From Lachnospiraceae bacterium (GTDB lineage: Bacteria > Bacillota > Clostridia > Lachnospirales > Lachnospiraceae): 36,839 nt of DNA. Every line of letters starts with the position of its first letter. The stretch's first letter is position 1. The stretch spans positions 1 to 36,839 of the forward strand of contig JAAWCE010000082.1 in the NCBI GenBank assembly GCA_022793065.1. The letters run 5' to 3'. Both the position numbers and the translations under genes were made by a program. The notes below the pieces were generated by a model. It made no database searches. It had not been told where the DNA came from and was given only the letters and a program-made list of their open reading frames with translations. This document shows positions 25,045 to 33,034 of this stretch, piece by piece.

Positions 25045-26340
25045 TCACTCCTTCCTGGCGGCAAGTTCCATATGCTGCATGAAACAGCCACACTGCATTG
25101 TTGTTTCCAGGAAGACATTATCATAGGAACTGATGATTTTCTGAGCATTGGAAAGCCCAATCCCCTGATGTCCAGCCTTTGTACTAAAACCTTTTTGTTT
25201 CAGCCTATACAGCGCCACGCCGTTATCCCGAAAACGATTGCTTATAATGATAGATACGCCAGCCTTATTCTGAATGATATTTAAACCTATTTGCGGCTGT
25301 TCCGTCTCCAATGTGGCTTCAATCCCATTGTCCAAAAAAATTCCCAATATTCTAGCAAGGTCTACAGTGTCTATAAGAAAACTATTCACTCTATCGGGAA
25401 TATCAATTGTGACGTCAATCCCTGACTCATGGGCATAAATCATTTTGGCAGAAAGCAGGCTTTTGATTTCCAACACGCCGATATTACTAAGTTGATTCAG
25501 CTTGTAATCGCCTTGCGCAATCAAATTTTTTGTTGGAAAGATTTTGTTATCAAAAAATTTCTTTAATTCGTCCATATCGCCATTTTCAATATAGCCGGAT
25601 ATAGAGAGTAAAATGTTTACATAATCATGCTTAAAGGAGCGCAGACCGTTATACAGGACTTCCAAATTGTGTGTATAATCCTGTAAATCCCGTAATTCCT
25701 TCTGCTTTGCCTCTGTCTTCATTTGTTCCAGATAGGAACGGCGCATCGCCAGAAGCAGAAAAAGCATAACAAGCAGATATCCTAAAATATGTAAAGCATT
25801 ATTATATATCATTTTACCGATAGATCCATCCTGTCCCGGAATGATATTATCGAACAAATAAATGGTAATAAGAAGCAGTAATGCGGCGTCAATCACATAC
25901 CATGTCTGCTGAAGCCCCAAAATACCTTTCCCCGATAGTAATAGTTTTTTTAGCAATCTGCCGCAAAACAACGTGCTGAAATAAAACAATACAATGCGAA
26001 GCAGACTGAAACCAAAAGAGAAAAACTGCTGATTTGATAACGCGGGGGGAATCAGCATATGAAGAAGCCCAGCGAGTAAATTATCCGTCACAACAGCAAG
26101 CACAAAACCAATCATGCCCATACATACATTCTGGGATGCAGTATTCCGGCAGACAACCAATCCATAAATACAAGCTGCCGCCAAAATCCCGAACAAACCA
26201 TATGGTATACAGGATAGGAACGTTACAGGGATTCCAGCAAGCAACAGCAATATATAAAGCGCCATAAACGCTTTTAAACTCATACGTTGAGGCCATACAT
26301 TACGAACGGCAAGAGAAATCTGAAAAAAAGACAACAGCAT
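25045..26340 (-). CDS. GHKL-domain sensor histidine kinase (AgrC-like)
   Basis: A 431-aa kinase with about six membrane helices in residues 1-200, a short coiled region, and a C-terminal kinase part. The phosphoacceptor histidine is in RSFKHDYVNILLS, and the GHKL ATP site shows GIFLDNGIEATLE (N box) and GHQGIGLSNAQKI (G box). This architecture matches peptide-sensing AgrC/FsrC kinases. ATG 26340 follows AGGGGGAA at slightly long spacing; the frame to 26466 passes through the promoter. It is the first gene of an operon with the LytTR regulator. A small membrane peptide gene is divergent, and a CPBP protease gene lies downstream, but no AgrD/AgrB pair is present. Confidence 0.9.
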   Translation of the reverse strand: MLLSFFQISLAVRNVWPQRMSLKAFMALYILLLLAGIPVTFLSCIPYGLFGILAAACIYGLVVCRNTASQNVCMGMIGFVLAVVTDNLLAGLLHMLIPPALSNQQFFSFGFSLLRIVLFYFSTLFCGRLLKKLLLSGKGILGLQQTWYVIDAALLLLITIYLFDNIIPGQDGSIGKMIYNNALHILGYLLVMLFLLLAMRRSYLEQMKTEAKQKELRDLQDYTHNLEVLYNGLRSFKHDYVNILLSISGYIENGDMDELKKFFDNKIFPTKNLIAQGDYKLNQLSNIGVLEIKSLLSAKMIYAHESGIDVTIDIPDRVNSFLIDTVDLARILGIFLDNGIEATLETEQPQIGLNIIQNKAGVSIIISNRFRDNGVALYRLKQKGFSTKAGHQGIGLSNAQKIISSYDNVFLETTMQCGCFMQHMELAARKE

Positions 26341-26382
26341 TTTAATATATTCCCCCTTTTGAGGTTTTGAAGTTTCCCCCTG

Positions 26383-26411
26383 ATTATACTGTATGTAACT
26401 CTTTGTATCAA
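26383..26411 (-). promoter_or_regulatory. promoter of the GHKL/LytTR operon
   Basis: On the minus strand TTGATA (26406-26411), a 17-base spacer and TATAAT (26383-26388) closely match consensus. It lies 43 bases before the kinase start. Confidence 0.7.
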
Positions 26412-26575
26412 GTGCTGCTTTGCAAAAATGATGAATAAATGCGTGCTTCGCAGAAAAAAAACACACTTATTCAAGATTTGAAGCATTTCATGACTGTTTT
26501 GAGCAAACCATCCTATTCTTTGCTATACTTATCCTATGATAAATACATATTTATTTGGGAAGGAGATATAAAGTT

Positions 26576-26773
26576 ATGAAACATTTTTTAAAAGGGGCTG
26601 CAGTTGCAGTAGTAATATTGATTGTTTTAATGGCAATCAACATCATCTGCAGTATGAATGGAATTGAGTTCAATTCTGTATGCACTGGTACGGTATCAGG
26701 AATCTGCGGTATGTTCATTTATCAAAGATTGATCAAGAATGAAAAAGAGAAAGAAAATGCAAATGCAATGTAA
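26576..26773 (+). CDS. 65-aa single-pass membrane peptide next to the two-component system
   Basis: A 65-aa peptide with one long membrane helix near the N-terminus (about 6-26, GAAVAVVILIVLMAINIIC). A second, weaker hydrophobic stretch (about 40-52, with GTVSGICGMFIY) is followed by a charged Lys/Glu-rich tail. ATG 26576 follows GGAGATATAAAGTT, and a strong terminator follows the stop, so it is a real transcription unit. It is divergent from the GHKL kinase operon. It is not an AgrD-type precursor by sequence. It may be a target of the LytTR regulator, a kinase modulator or an unrelated small protein; none of these is shown. Confidence 0.72.
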   Translation: MKHFLKGAAVAVVILIVLMAINIICSMNGIEFNSVCTGTVSGICGMFIYQRLIKNEKEKENANAM

Positions 26774-26823
26774 TAACTGCTGATTACATGTCACAAAGAC
26801 GCTTTCATAAAACAACGTTTCGT

Positions 26824-26866
26824 GAGCGCTGCAACTCCGATTACTAAAAGTTGCGGCGCTCATTTT
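26824..26866 (+). terminator. terminator of the small membrane peptide gene
   Basis: Arms at 26824-26836 and 26849-26861 form a 13-bp stem with one G-U pair and a 12-base loop, followed by ATTTTAAAA. Confidence 0.75.
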
Positions 26867-26964
26867 AAAAATTGGGATACATGAAAATTAATATGCTGTC
26901 CTTCCATTTTTTCCATCCCAAAACCGTCGAAATGATTCCCACAGCCAAAATAATACACCTACTA

Positions 26965-27777
26965 TTATAACAGTTTCTTCACCACAAATAGAAAGTGATT
27001 GGTTTTGCCCAAATGCTCCGGTTTTTCACAATAAAACAAATGCAATTTTAAATATTGCAAATATCCCTCGTCATCAAGCGCATTAATTCTATTTTGCAAT
27101 AATTCACTCATACCATCCGATGCTATTTGGTGAATTATATCAAGCTTATTTCCAGTAAGCATTTCACGACATTGACTCAAGTTAAAAAATACAAAGGGAA
27201 AATCCTCTGTTTTAAAAGTTTCTTTATCATAATTCCCGTTCAAAAGATAGTCCTTATCGTGACCCCATTCCGTATAGGGAATCATGTCATTATTGATAAA
27301 AGCGACAAACATAGTCCCATCTTTTTTTAAGACTCTTTTGGCTTCCCTAATTGCCGTAGTTCTGTCCTTTTCTTCATGTAAATGGTAAAGCGGGCCAAAA
27401 AGTAATACAACATCAAAAGTTTCATCCCCAAAATATGAAAGGTCCAGGGCGTTTCCCTGTCTTAGCTCAATATGAACATTGTCGGTAATTCTTTTACGAA
27501 ATTCCTCAACATTTTTGTCCGCAAGTTCAACAGCGTTCACGCTATATCCCTTATTTGCAAAATAAAGACTATACTCCCCGGCTCCGGCTCCTATATCCAG
27601 GATTCTCATTCCTTGTTTCAAATATTTTTCAATATACTTTACAGTGGTGGTAAACTCAACTCTTGCCGCATTGCTGCAATTCAATCTGGATTTTTCATCA
27701 AATAAATTGTAAACCTCATTCACCAGCTCCGTGTCACTTGTTATTTTTTTCATCTCATTCAAATCCATATCATCCAT
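26965..27777 (-). CDS. class I SAM-dependent methyltransferase
   Basis: A methyltransferase of about 270 aa. The SAM-binding motif I is RILDIGAGAGEYSLYFANKG, motif II contains VNAVELADKNVEEF, and FDVVLLFGPLYHLHEEKDR is the motif IV region. This GPLYHL pattern is common in a group of Firmicutes small-molecule methyltransferases. The open frame reaches 27858, but the upstream 27 residues are basic and run into a rearranged junction with an antiporter fragment. ATG 27777 (after AGAGAG) or 27773 is more likely, though neither has a good ribosome binding site. Substrate unknown. Confidence 0.83.
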   Translation of the reverse strand: MDDMDLNEMKKITSDTELVNEVYNLFDEKSRLNCSNAARVEFTTTVKYIEKYLKQGMRILDIGAGAGEYSLYFANKGYSVNAVELADKNVEEFRKRITDNVHIELRQGNALDLSYFGDETFDVVLLFGPLYHLHEEKDRTTAIREAKRVLKKDGTMFVAFINNDMIPYTEWGHDKDYLLNGNYDKETFKTEDFPFVFFNLSQCREMLTGNKLDIIHQIASDGMSELLQNRINALDDEGYLQYLKLHLFYCEKPEHLGKTNHFLFVVKKLL

Positions 27778-27852
27778 CTCTCTAAGTCTTTCCGAAAATA
27801 TACTCCTGTTGATTTTTCTTAGTTTACCACTTCTGCATAACTTTTTCAACCA

Positions 27853-28131
27853 CAACACATCTTATATATTTTTCTGTTTGTACTTGTGGGCACGACTGTT
27901 GATTTAAGATATGCCGCAGCAGCCGGTATCCTTGTCATTTTGCTTGTTCTGGGCGCATTAGTATTCCGTATGACCGGCGTTGCATTATCATTGATGAAAA
28001 CAAGACTTACAAGACATGAAAAATGGTTTTGCATGATTGCATATACGCCCAACGCTACCGTTCAGGCAGCCATTGGCGCAATCTGCATAGATAACCTATA
28101 TAAAAAATTATTATATACCAAAGAAGAATAA
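27853..28131 (+). pseudogene. internal fragment of a cation:proton antiporter
   Basis: The frame reads FLFVLVGTTVDLRYAAAAG, then VFRMTGVALSL, KTRLTRHEKWFCMIAYT and NATVQAAIGA. This is the pattern of late membrane helices of CPA-type sodium/proton antiporters in Firmicutes. The protein would need several hundred residues more on the N-terminal side, and after AAIGA the sequence becomes unrelated (CIDNLYKKLLYTKEE). Both ends are therefore broken. The left end abuts the 5' side of the minus-strand methyltransferase gene, which marks a rearrangement junction. No ribosome binding site is present. Confidence 0.65.
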
Positions 28132-28266
28132 AATCTTATTTTACTGCCCCATACCAGCGCTGAACTGGAAGGTAACACAGTATTTTATTGACTGAAACTG
28201 ATAGATTATGTTATACTTTATATAATTTATTACGTTAATTGAATCATTATAGTGGAGGAATCACAT

Positions 28267-29322
28267 ATGACAAAAAGTATAGAAAACTTAGTCTCTTTCC
28301 CCATAAATGCACAGAATAGCACATTTTTTGGGGCACTCTCTTCCATACTTCTATATCGGAACGGTTACACAGAAGACACCCCCTTTTACTGCGGCAAACA
28401 CCAACGAAGCTGTGTACGATGCGGCGGTTGTGCTGACGAACCTTTTCTCAATAAACATCACCTTAAAATATATCAATATTTGATTACAATTACAGGCTGC
28501 GCATATTTTTGGACAGATAAGGAAATTGGTAATCCCTACGACAAACCATACATAGCAGACGACTTTTCAGAAACCGCCCTTGATCGGCTATCCTTATCTT
28601 TGTATGCTTCTGGTTACCACTATGAGTCAATGAACAAACATACAGAAGCAAGTATCCTATTTGATAGAATAAAGCAATCTATTGAGAAAAAACAACCTGT
28701 CCTAATCAAATTAGGGGGCGGTGATGTGTGGGCGGTGATTACAGGATACCATGATGATAAAAATCTTCCATATTTAATGAAGTATCGCCATTCACCACAG
28801 CTTAATAAGGATTGGTATGATAAGCTTCGCAATATCGTTTTCATAACTGATAAATATGATAGTACTATTTCCTTAACTGAATCTCTCAATCACATGGTTC
28901 ATCACCTTAGTACTGGCAGCCGGGATAAACTGGAACAAAAGGTATTTCAAAAACTGGAAACGGAACTGGATGGAAAAAAGCTTGGCCTGTGGTTAAATAA
29001 ATTAAATGGCCATGCCATAGAAATCAGATGGCATGCATCTGAATGTTATCGGAACACTCTAATACCCATGCTTGACAACAATAAATGTAAGGACTTCCTT
29101 ATAAAAGCATCCGATTTACATCTCCATTTTCATGATCAGGCATGGAAAATTTGGGCACTTTTGGGTGTTTCACCCAAAACTAACTATGGTTTGCCCCACA
29201 ACGTTGCTGAATTGTTGGATAATTCATCAACTAGAGCAGAACTCAAATCCTTATTTCAGGAACTATTTACCATAGACCGTCAAGTGTCTGAATTACTACA
29301 GGAATGTTTATCTTTGCTGTAA
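28267..29322 (+). CDS. cysteine- and histidine-rich protein of unknown function
   Basis: A 351-aa soluble protein. Near the N-terminus there are cysteine motifs FYCGKHQRSCVRCGGCADE (about 45-64), perhaps a metal site. A middle segment, PVLIKLGGGDVWAVITGY (about 155-172), resembles the core of peptidase-C39/BtrH-like domains, where bacterial proteins form a papain-like fold, but the match is loose. The C-terminal half is helical with many histidines. ATG 28267 follows GGAGG with 8-base spacing; the frame to 28252 lacks a site. It stands alone with a hairpin after it. The function is not assigned. Confidence 0.72.
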   Translation: MTKSIENLVSFPINAQNSTFFGALSSILLYRNGYTEDTPFYCGKHQRSCVRCGGCADEPFLNKHHLKIYQYLITITGCAYFWTDKEIGNPYDKPYIADDFSETALDRLSLSLYASGYHYESMNKHTEASILFDRIKQSIEKKQPVLIKLGGGDVWAVITGYHDDKNLPYLMKYRHSPQLNKDWYDKLRNIVFITDKYDSTISLTESLNHMVHHLSTGSRDKLEQKVFQKLETELDGKKLGLWLNKLNGHAIEIRWHASECYRNTLIPMLDNNKCKDFLIKASDLHLHFHDQAWKIWALLGVSPKTNYGLPHNVAELLDNSSTRAELKSLFQELFTIDRQVSELLQECLSLL

Positions 29323-29336
29323 TCATGTGTAGACAA

Positions 29337-29376
29337 GGCTGTCGCACTACTGATAATATCAGTCAGCGCGACAGCC
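29337..29376 (+). terminator. long hairpin after the unknown gene
   Basis: GGCTGTCGC (29337-29345) pairs with GCGACAGCC (29368-29376), and CTGAT/ATCAG pairs inside. It lies 14 bases after the stop. The following T-rich stretch is broken (TTCTATTTTATTT), so termination is probable but not certain. Confidence 0.55.
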
Positions 29377-29438
29377 GCCCATATATGTTCTATTTTATTT
29401 CATACCTATTCCCTGCAAATTTCTCTTCAAACACTGCT

Positions 29439-29562
29439 TATCTATCTTTGCCCTTGTCCTTGAAACAATTTCCCGCTATTAAGTCATCTAATTTATTTTC
29501 ATTACAAGAAACGATGCCCATTATTACTGTCATTTATTTTATCTCTGATTTAAAAATAATCA
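29439..29562 (-). pseudogene. decayed fragment of a GNAT acetyltransferase gene
   Basis: On the minus strand the segment reads VIMGIVSCNENKLDDLI, then NCFKDKGK before a stop. It aligns with VIVGAVSCYGNELDDLI and KSFQGKG in the intact GNAT gene at 32431-32892. DNA similarity also covers the next upstream stretch (29529-29562), but with a short deletion. Both ends are missing. It lies in the 494-base gap between the gene at 28267 and the XRE gene. Confidence 0.65.
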
Positions 29563-29708
29563 TAATAAAATATTTAGTGTAACGTAAAGATACTTGTACT
29601 GAGTTTTAAACAATCTTAATGGAAGCTCGTTTGCATTTGTGGTAGAATAGTGTCATTGAACAGTTCTATAAACCAAAAATGGGACTAATAGCAGAAAAAA
29701 CAGCAGTT

Positions 29709-29753
29709 GCAACTAATAGTTGCCATATAGTTGCCCATAATTTCCATATAGTT
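29709..29753 (+). promoter_or_regulatory. candidate operators before the XRE regulator
   Basis: A perfect palindrome GCAACTAATAGTTGC (29709-29723) is followed by CCATATAGTT at 29723-29732 and again at 29744-29753. The two copies are 21 bases apart, about two helical turns, so on the same DNA face. They sit upstream of an XRE-type gene that starts at 29817. Autoregulation is likely but not shown. Confidence 0.5.
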
Positions 29754-29816
29754 AGTAGACTGTAACTGGATAAATTGGTATATTATTGCTATCGAAATCA
29801 GACGGAGGTTCGTAAT

Positions 29817-30794
29817 ATGAATGAAATTCAATTAGCAGAAAATCTTATGTACTATCGTAAAAAGAAAGGACTGTCACAGGAAAAAGTTTCTGAATATCTG
29901 GAAGTTAGCCGCCAAGCTGTAACCAAATGGGAATCGAATACTTCCAGGCCAAACTCTGAGAATCTAATCAAATTAGCGCAATTGTTTGAAGTTGATGTTG
30001 ATACATTGCTAGGGAATGGAGACGGGGAAAAATCATCAACACCGGAAGAAGTGTCCATAGGAAAAATGCCATGGGTTTTTATAGGAATATCTGTTTTATG
30101 TATATTGGCATATTTAATCCACAGTTCATTAACGGATATTTTTAGTATTGGAATATTCATCTGTATGTTTATTCAATGTATCCCAATACAACTGTTTCTG
30201 CATATTTATTTTTCTAATGCAATAAAAAATAATTCTTTTCATGGGATTGCAGGCCTTGACAACAGGATAGAGTATAACTTGTGCGAAGTAAAGAAACTGC
30301 TGGTACAGATTGATTTGCATATTGGAATCTTGTCTACTGTATACATTTTTCTGCTTTGTGTGATAAATGGCGTAAATTTAAAAATGCAATGGTTCAATGG
30401 CGTTCTGATTGTTGTATATATACTGAATTTTATCACAAGCATAGAAATGAACAACTACAAAATGATAGATAAAATCTATCGCAGAGAAGATGATAAGAAA
30501 CGTGCCAAACGCAGTATTCCAGTTACTGCAATATACGCCTTGATATTATGTATGGGAATAGGAATAACAGGTATCATATTTGAAGCAAAAGGATTTGAGA
30601 ATAATACACTGCCTGCAATAAAAATATGTGGATTATTGATTTTAGGTATCATGAGTGCGACAACAGGATTTTTATTTGAAAATCACAAAATAAAGAAATG
30701 GAATCCTGCAAATACAGACTATAAAACAAGTAAAGCAAGCATTATCAGTTTATTTATATGTGTAATAATGTATGTACTTATGTGTGTTGTATAA
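29817..30794 (+). CDS. XRE-family regulator with membrane C-terminal domain
   Basis: A 325-aa protein. Residues 1-65 form a helix-turn-helix of the XRE type (NLMYYRKKKGLSQEKVSEYL, then SRQAVTKWES). The remainder has about six hydrophobic helices grouped at 85-150, 180-220 and 240-320. Membrane-bound XRE proteins of this kind are common in Firmicutes and may respond to membrane signals. ATG 29817 follows GGAGG; the frame to 29775 has no site. Repeat operators lie upstream. It stands before a broken recombinase fragment and has no clear partner genes. Confidence 0.83.
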   Translation: MNEIQLAENLMYYRKKKGLSQEKVSEYLEVSRQAVTKWESNTSRPNSENLIKLAQLFEVDVDTLLGNGDGEKSSTPEEVSIGKMPWVFIGISVLCILAYLIHSSLTDIFSIGIFICMFIQCIPIQLFLHIYFSNAIKNNSFHGIAGLDNRIEYNLCEVKKLLVQIDLHIGILSTVYIFLLCVINGVNLKMQWFNGVLIVVYILNFITSIEMNNYKMIDKIYRREDDKKRAKRSIPVTAIYALILCMGIGITGIIFEAKGFENNTLPAIKICGLLILGIMSATTGFLFENHKIKKWNPANTDYKTSKASIISLFICVIMYVLMCVV

Positions 30795-30802
30795 GAAGTT
30801 TG

Positions 30803-30932
30803 GGTATCGGCCACAGTAAAATCGGTATGACACTATCGCTATGTGGGAAAAGAAGCCGCGGCAGAAATTCAGGAGTGTACAATTTTATTGGCTGGTAAAC
30901 AAATAGTGGAAGAACAATGTTATAATATGTAA
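30803..30932 (+). pseudogene. frameshifted C-terminal remnant of a tyrosine recombinase
   Basis: One frame reads GIGHSKIGMTL, the GHS-x-I-x-x-T-L motif seen before the catalytic tyrosine in phage-type integrases. A second frame continues HYRYVGKEAAAEIQE, where the nucleophile tyrosine is expected, and ends at 30932. The two frames must be joined by a small shift near 30831. The rest of the gene is absent; it begins 9 bases after the XRE stop. This is a motif-level call and should be checked by alignment. Confidence 0.45.
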
Positions 30933-30948
30933 GGTTTCTTTTACATTT

Positions 30949-30969
30949 GCGCTGTCCATAGGACAGCGC
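30949..30969. other. perfect hairpin directly before a ribosome binding site
   Basis: GCGCTGTCC and GGACAGCGC form a 9-bp perfect stem with the 3-base loop ATA. It ends about 8 bases before the GGGGG ribosome binding site of the gene at 30989. There is no T-run on the plus strand. It could end an upstream transcript weakly or affect translation of the gene. Confidence 0.55.
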
Positions 30970-30988
30970 AAGAATTGGGGGTATTATC

Positions 30989-31414
30989 ATGGAAGAATTG
31001 TTGGTTTATGCGATTTTGCTTTATGAGGGATTCGTAACAGAAAACGAGTACAATAAACGGCTTGATGAATTGTTTCTCAGCAATCCCGAAAACGATGACT
31101 TGCTTAATTTGGAGTGGGAAACAGACATTAAAAAAGCTATAATTTATATGAGGACACATATTGATTACAAAAATCTTGACCTTGAACAGTTTGGCAGAAT
31201 CTTAATGAGCAAATTAAAGATGATTTACGCAAACTGCTCGGATATTAAATATTTTGCAAATCGAATGTATCGCTTATGGGAAAGTCTTCCCGGAAACATT
31301 CAGGTTATAGAACCATTTTGGACTCTATGCTATGCAGATGAACCTTTATCATGGGGGGATGAAACACAGACCAGAAACATTTATGAACATATGCTGAATT
31401 ACTACAAGGATTAA
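30989..31414 (+). CDS. small helical acidic protein of unknown function
   Basis: A 141-aa acidic protein that appears nearly all helical, with regular leucine and aromatic residues and the segment YFANRMYRLWESLP near the middle. The composition resembles small immunity-type or adaptor proteins, but no family is recognised. The ATG at 30989 follows AATTGGGGG with good spacing. A perfect hairpin lies just upstream. It is followed immediately by a duplicated GNAT gene fragment on the other strand. Confidence 0.65.
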   Translation: MEELLVYAILLYEGFVTENEYNKRLDELFLSNPENDDLLNLEWETDIKKAIIYMRTHIDYKNLDLEQFGRILMSKLKMIYANCSDIKYFANRMYRLWESLPGNIQVIEPFWTLCYADEPLSWGDETQTRNIYEHMLNYYKD

Positions 31415-31438
31415 GCCAATCTACCAAAAAATGGTACT

Positions 31439-31569
31439 TGCTATATGATATCCAATCTCAAATACTTCTCCCAATGGACATGCTTGAACGTATCCAATAT
31501 TTATGTTTTCATTCGTAAGTATTGGATATACAAATGGTCCATTTGAGACAGAATATGATTTAATCAGCC
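31439..31569 (-). pseudogene. duplicated internal fragment of the GNAT gene at 35384
   Basis: These 131 bases match 35606-35736 with five mismatches and no gaps. The corresponding protein segment (SNGPFVYPILTNENINIGY onward to IGYHIA) keeps its frame, with one Glu to Val change in GEEFEIGY. Both ends stop abruptly: the flanking bases differ completely from the intact gene. It is a recent partial duplication. Confidence 0.9.
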
Positions 31570-31597
31570 CCCAATTATCTATCCTAAGTTCTATACC

Positions 31598-32362
31598 CTA
31601 CTTCCTATCCTTCATATTAACTATCCTGCATGATTCTAATTTTTTACACAATAAAGTGCCAACAGAGATTACGATTGCTAATACAACAATGTTGTATTGC
31701 ATTTGTGCTAAATAGCAGATATTAAAGGTTGCGTGCAGAACAGCAATAAACAATATATTTCTGCATTGATAATAGGTTATTCCCAAAACAACAGAAACAA
31801 GCAGCGTCCATATATAAAGACAAACAATTTGTTCAACGCCCAATGAATTTCTGATTATCCACATAGGCATATGCCACACTGCCCAAACAACACCAACAAA
31901 TATAACACTACTGATTTTTTTCTGAAAAGGAAGTCGTTTAAGCAGAAATCCCCTCCATGCTATTTCTTCAACAAATGCTGTTATTAGCAGATATATGCAA
32001 CTTGTTAATAGTGATGTTACTGTCAAATACATACTTTTAAATACGTTTGCTCCTACTATAAACGAATAGCAATAAGATCCGAATACTCCCGCACCCATAT
32101 ATATAGCCCATAGCAAAATATATTTGATAGTTATTTTCCCTGAAAACATTTGGGCAAAGTATGCCTTGATGTTTTGCTCGCAAATCAGCAGAAAAATAGT
32201 AACTATGGCAGGAATACACACATATAAGTATTTTAAGTACAATAATATGTTGGGAACGACAATTCCGTTCTGTTCTAACAACGCAGGTACATAACATATA
32301 AACGATAAAACATATACGACAGAAACCCATAACGTGATTTTCATCTTTTCTGATAATTTCAT
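31598..32362 (-). CDS. CPBP-family intramembrane protease
   Basis: A 254-aa polytopic membrane protein with about seven to eight helices. The CPBP motifs are EEIAWRGFLLKRL (EExxxR), WAVWHMPMW (motif 2) and HATFN (HxxxN). ATG 32362 follows GAAGGTG; the frame to 32404 is not supported. It is distinct from the CPBP protein at 23396. It is followed upstream by a GNAT gene on the same strand with a 68-base gap. The substrate is unknown. Confidence 0.85.
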   Translation of the reverse strand: MKLSEKMKITLWVSVVYVLSFICYVPALLEQNGIVVPNILLYLKYLYVCIPAIVTIFLLICEQNIKAYFAQMFSGKITIKYILLWAIYMGAGVFGSYCYSFIVGANVFKSMYLTVTSLLTSCIYLLITAFVEEIAWRGFLLKRLPFQKKISSVIFVGVVWAVWHMPMWIIRNSLGVEQIVCLYIWTLLVSVVLGITYYQCRNILFIAVLHATFNICYLAQMQYNIVVLAIVISVGTLLCKKLESCRIVNMKDRK

Positions 32363-32430
32363 TGTCACACCTTCTATTACTGATTGTACTATACAAAATA
32401 ACAATACTGTTTACCCTACTGAACTTAAAT

Positions 32431-32892
32431 CTAACGAACCTTTTCCCTTTTTTTGATACAAAATCCATTTTTCAAATACAGCTTCATAGCATTTTGATTC
32501 CATTCAGCTACATGTAAAATAATTTCTTCATATCCCTGTTCTTTTATATGGTTCATTCCCCATAATAACAATTTTTGCCCTAACCCTTTCCCTTGAAACG
32601 ATTTCTCCACAATTAAATCATCTAACTCATTTCCATAGCAAGAAACAGCGCCTACAATTACTCCATTTTGCAAATACAGAAAAATATCATTTATCTTATC
32701 TTTGATTTGAGAATAATCTGAATAAAAGTTTATTGGTTCAACTTCTAATGTTTTCCTCATTTCATAAAAACATTCATTATATGTTTTCATATATTCATCC
32801 CAATATTGTTCTTGAAATGGAACACAACTTACATCATTCGGATACTGGAATATTTTATCAAACGACATCTCATACGCAATTATTTCTTTCAT
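32431..32892 (-). CDS. GNAT-family N-acetyltransferase
   Basis: A 153-aa acetyltransferase. Motif A is DDLIVEKSFQGKGLGQKLLLWGMNHI with the Q-G-K-G-L-G pyrophosphate loop, and motif B contains LHVAEWNQNAMKLYLKNGF. ATG 32892 follows GAGGAAG; a GTG two codons upstream is less likely. A decayed fragment of a related gene lies at 29439-29562, so this family has duplicated nearby. Acceptor unknown. Confidence 0.87.
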   Translation of the reverse strand: MKEIIAYEMSFDKIFQYPNDVSCVPFQEQYWDEYMKTYNECFYEMRKTLEVEPINFYSDYSQIKDKINDIFLYLQNGVIVGAVSCYGNELDDLIVEKSFQGKGLGQKLLLWGMNHIKEQGYEEIILHVAEWNQNAMKLYLKNGFCIKKREKVR

Positions 32893-33034
32893 CAACACTT
32901 CCTCATAAAATCAAAATATAGCAATTCAATATTTATAATTATTTGTAAAACTCAAACCAGAAACCCCATCTTTCGATTTATAAAAAAAGAGCTTTCTTGC
33001 AATTCTTTTACATATTACAGCTCATCATTATAAT

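Noticed and set aside
24981..26773. Classical agr system (AgrB/AgrD)
   Set aside because: No AgrB-like protease and no AgrD-like precursor with a conserved cyclisation cysteine was found; the 65-aa peptide is a membrane protein.
32037..32468. 143-aa minus-strand frame overlapping CPBP and GNAT genes
   Set aside because: It overlaps the CPBP gene and its upstream region in another frame and shows no family features.
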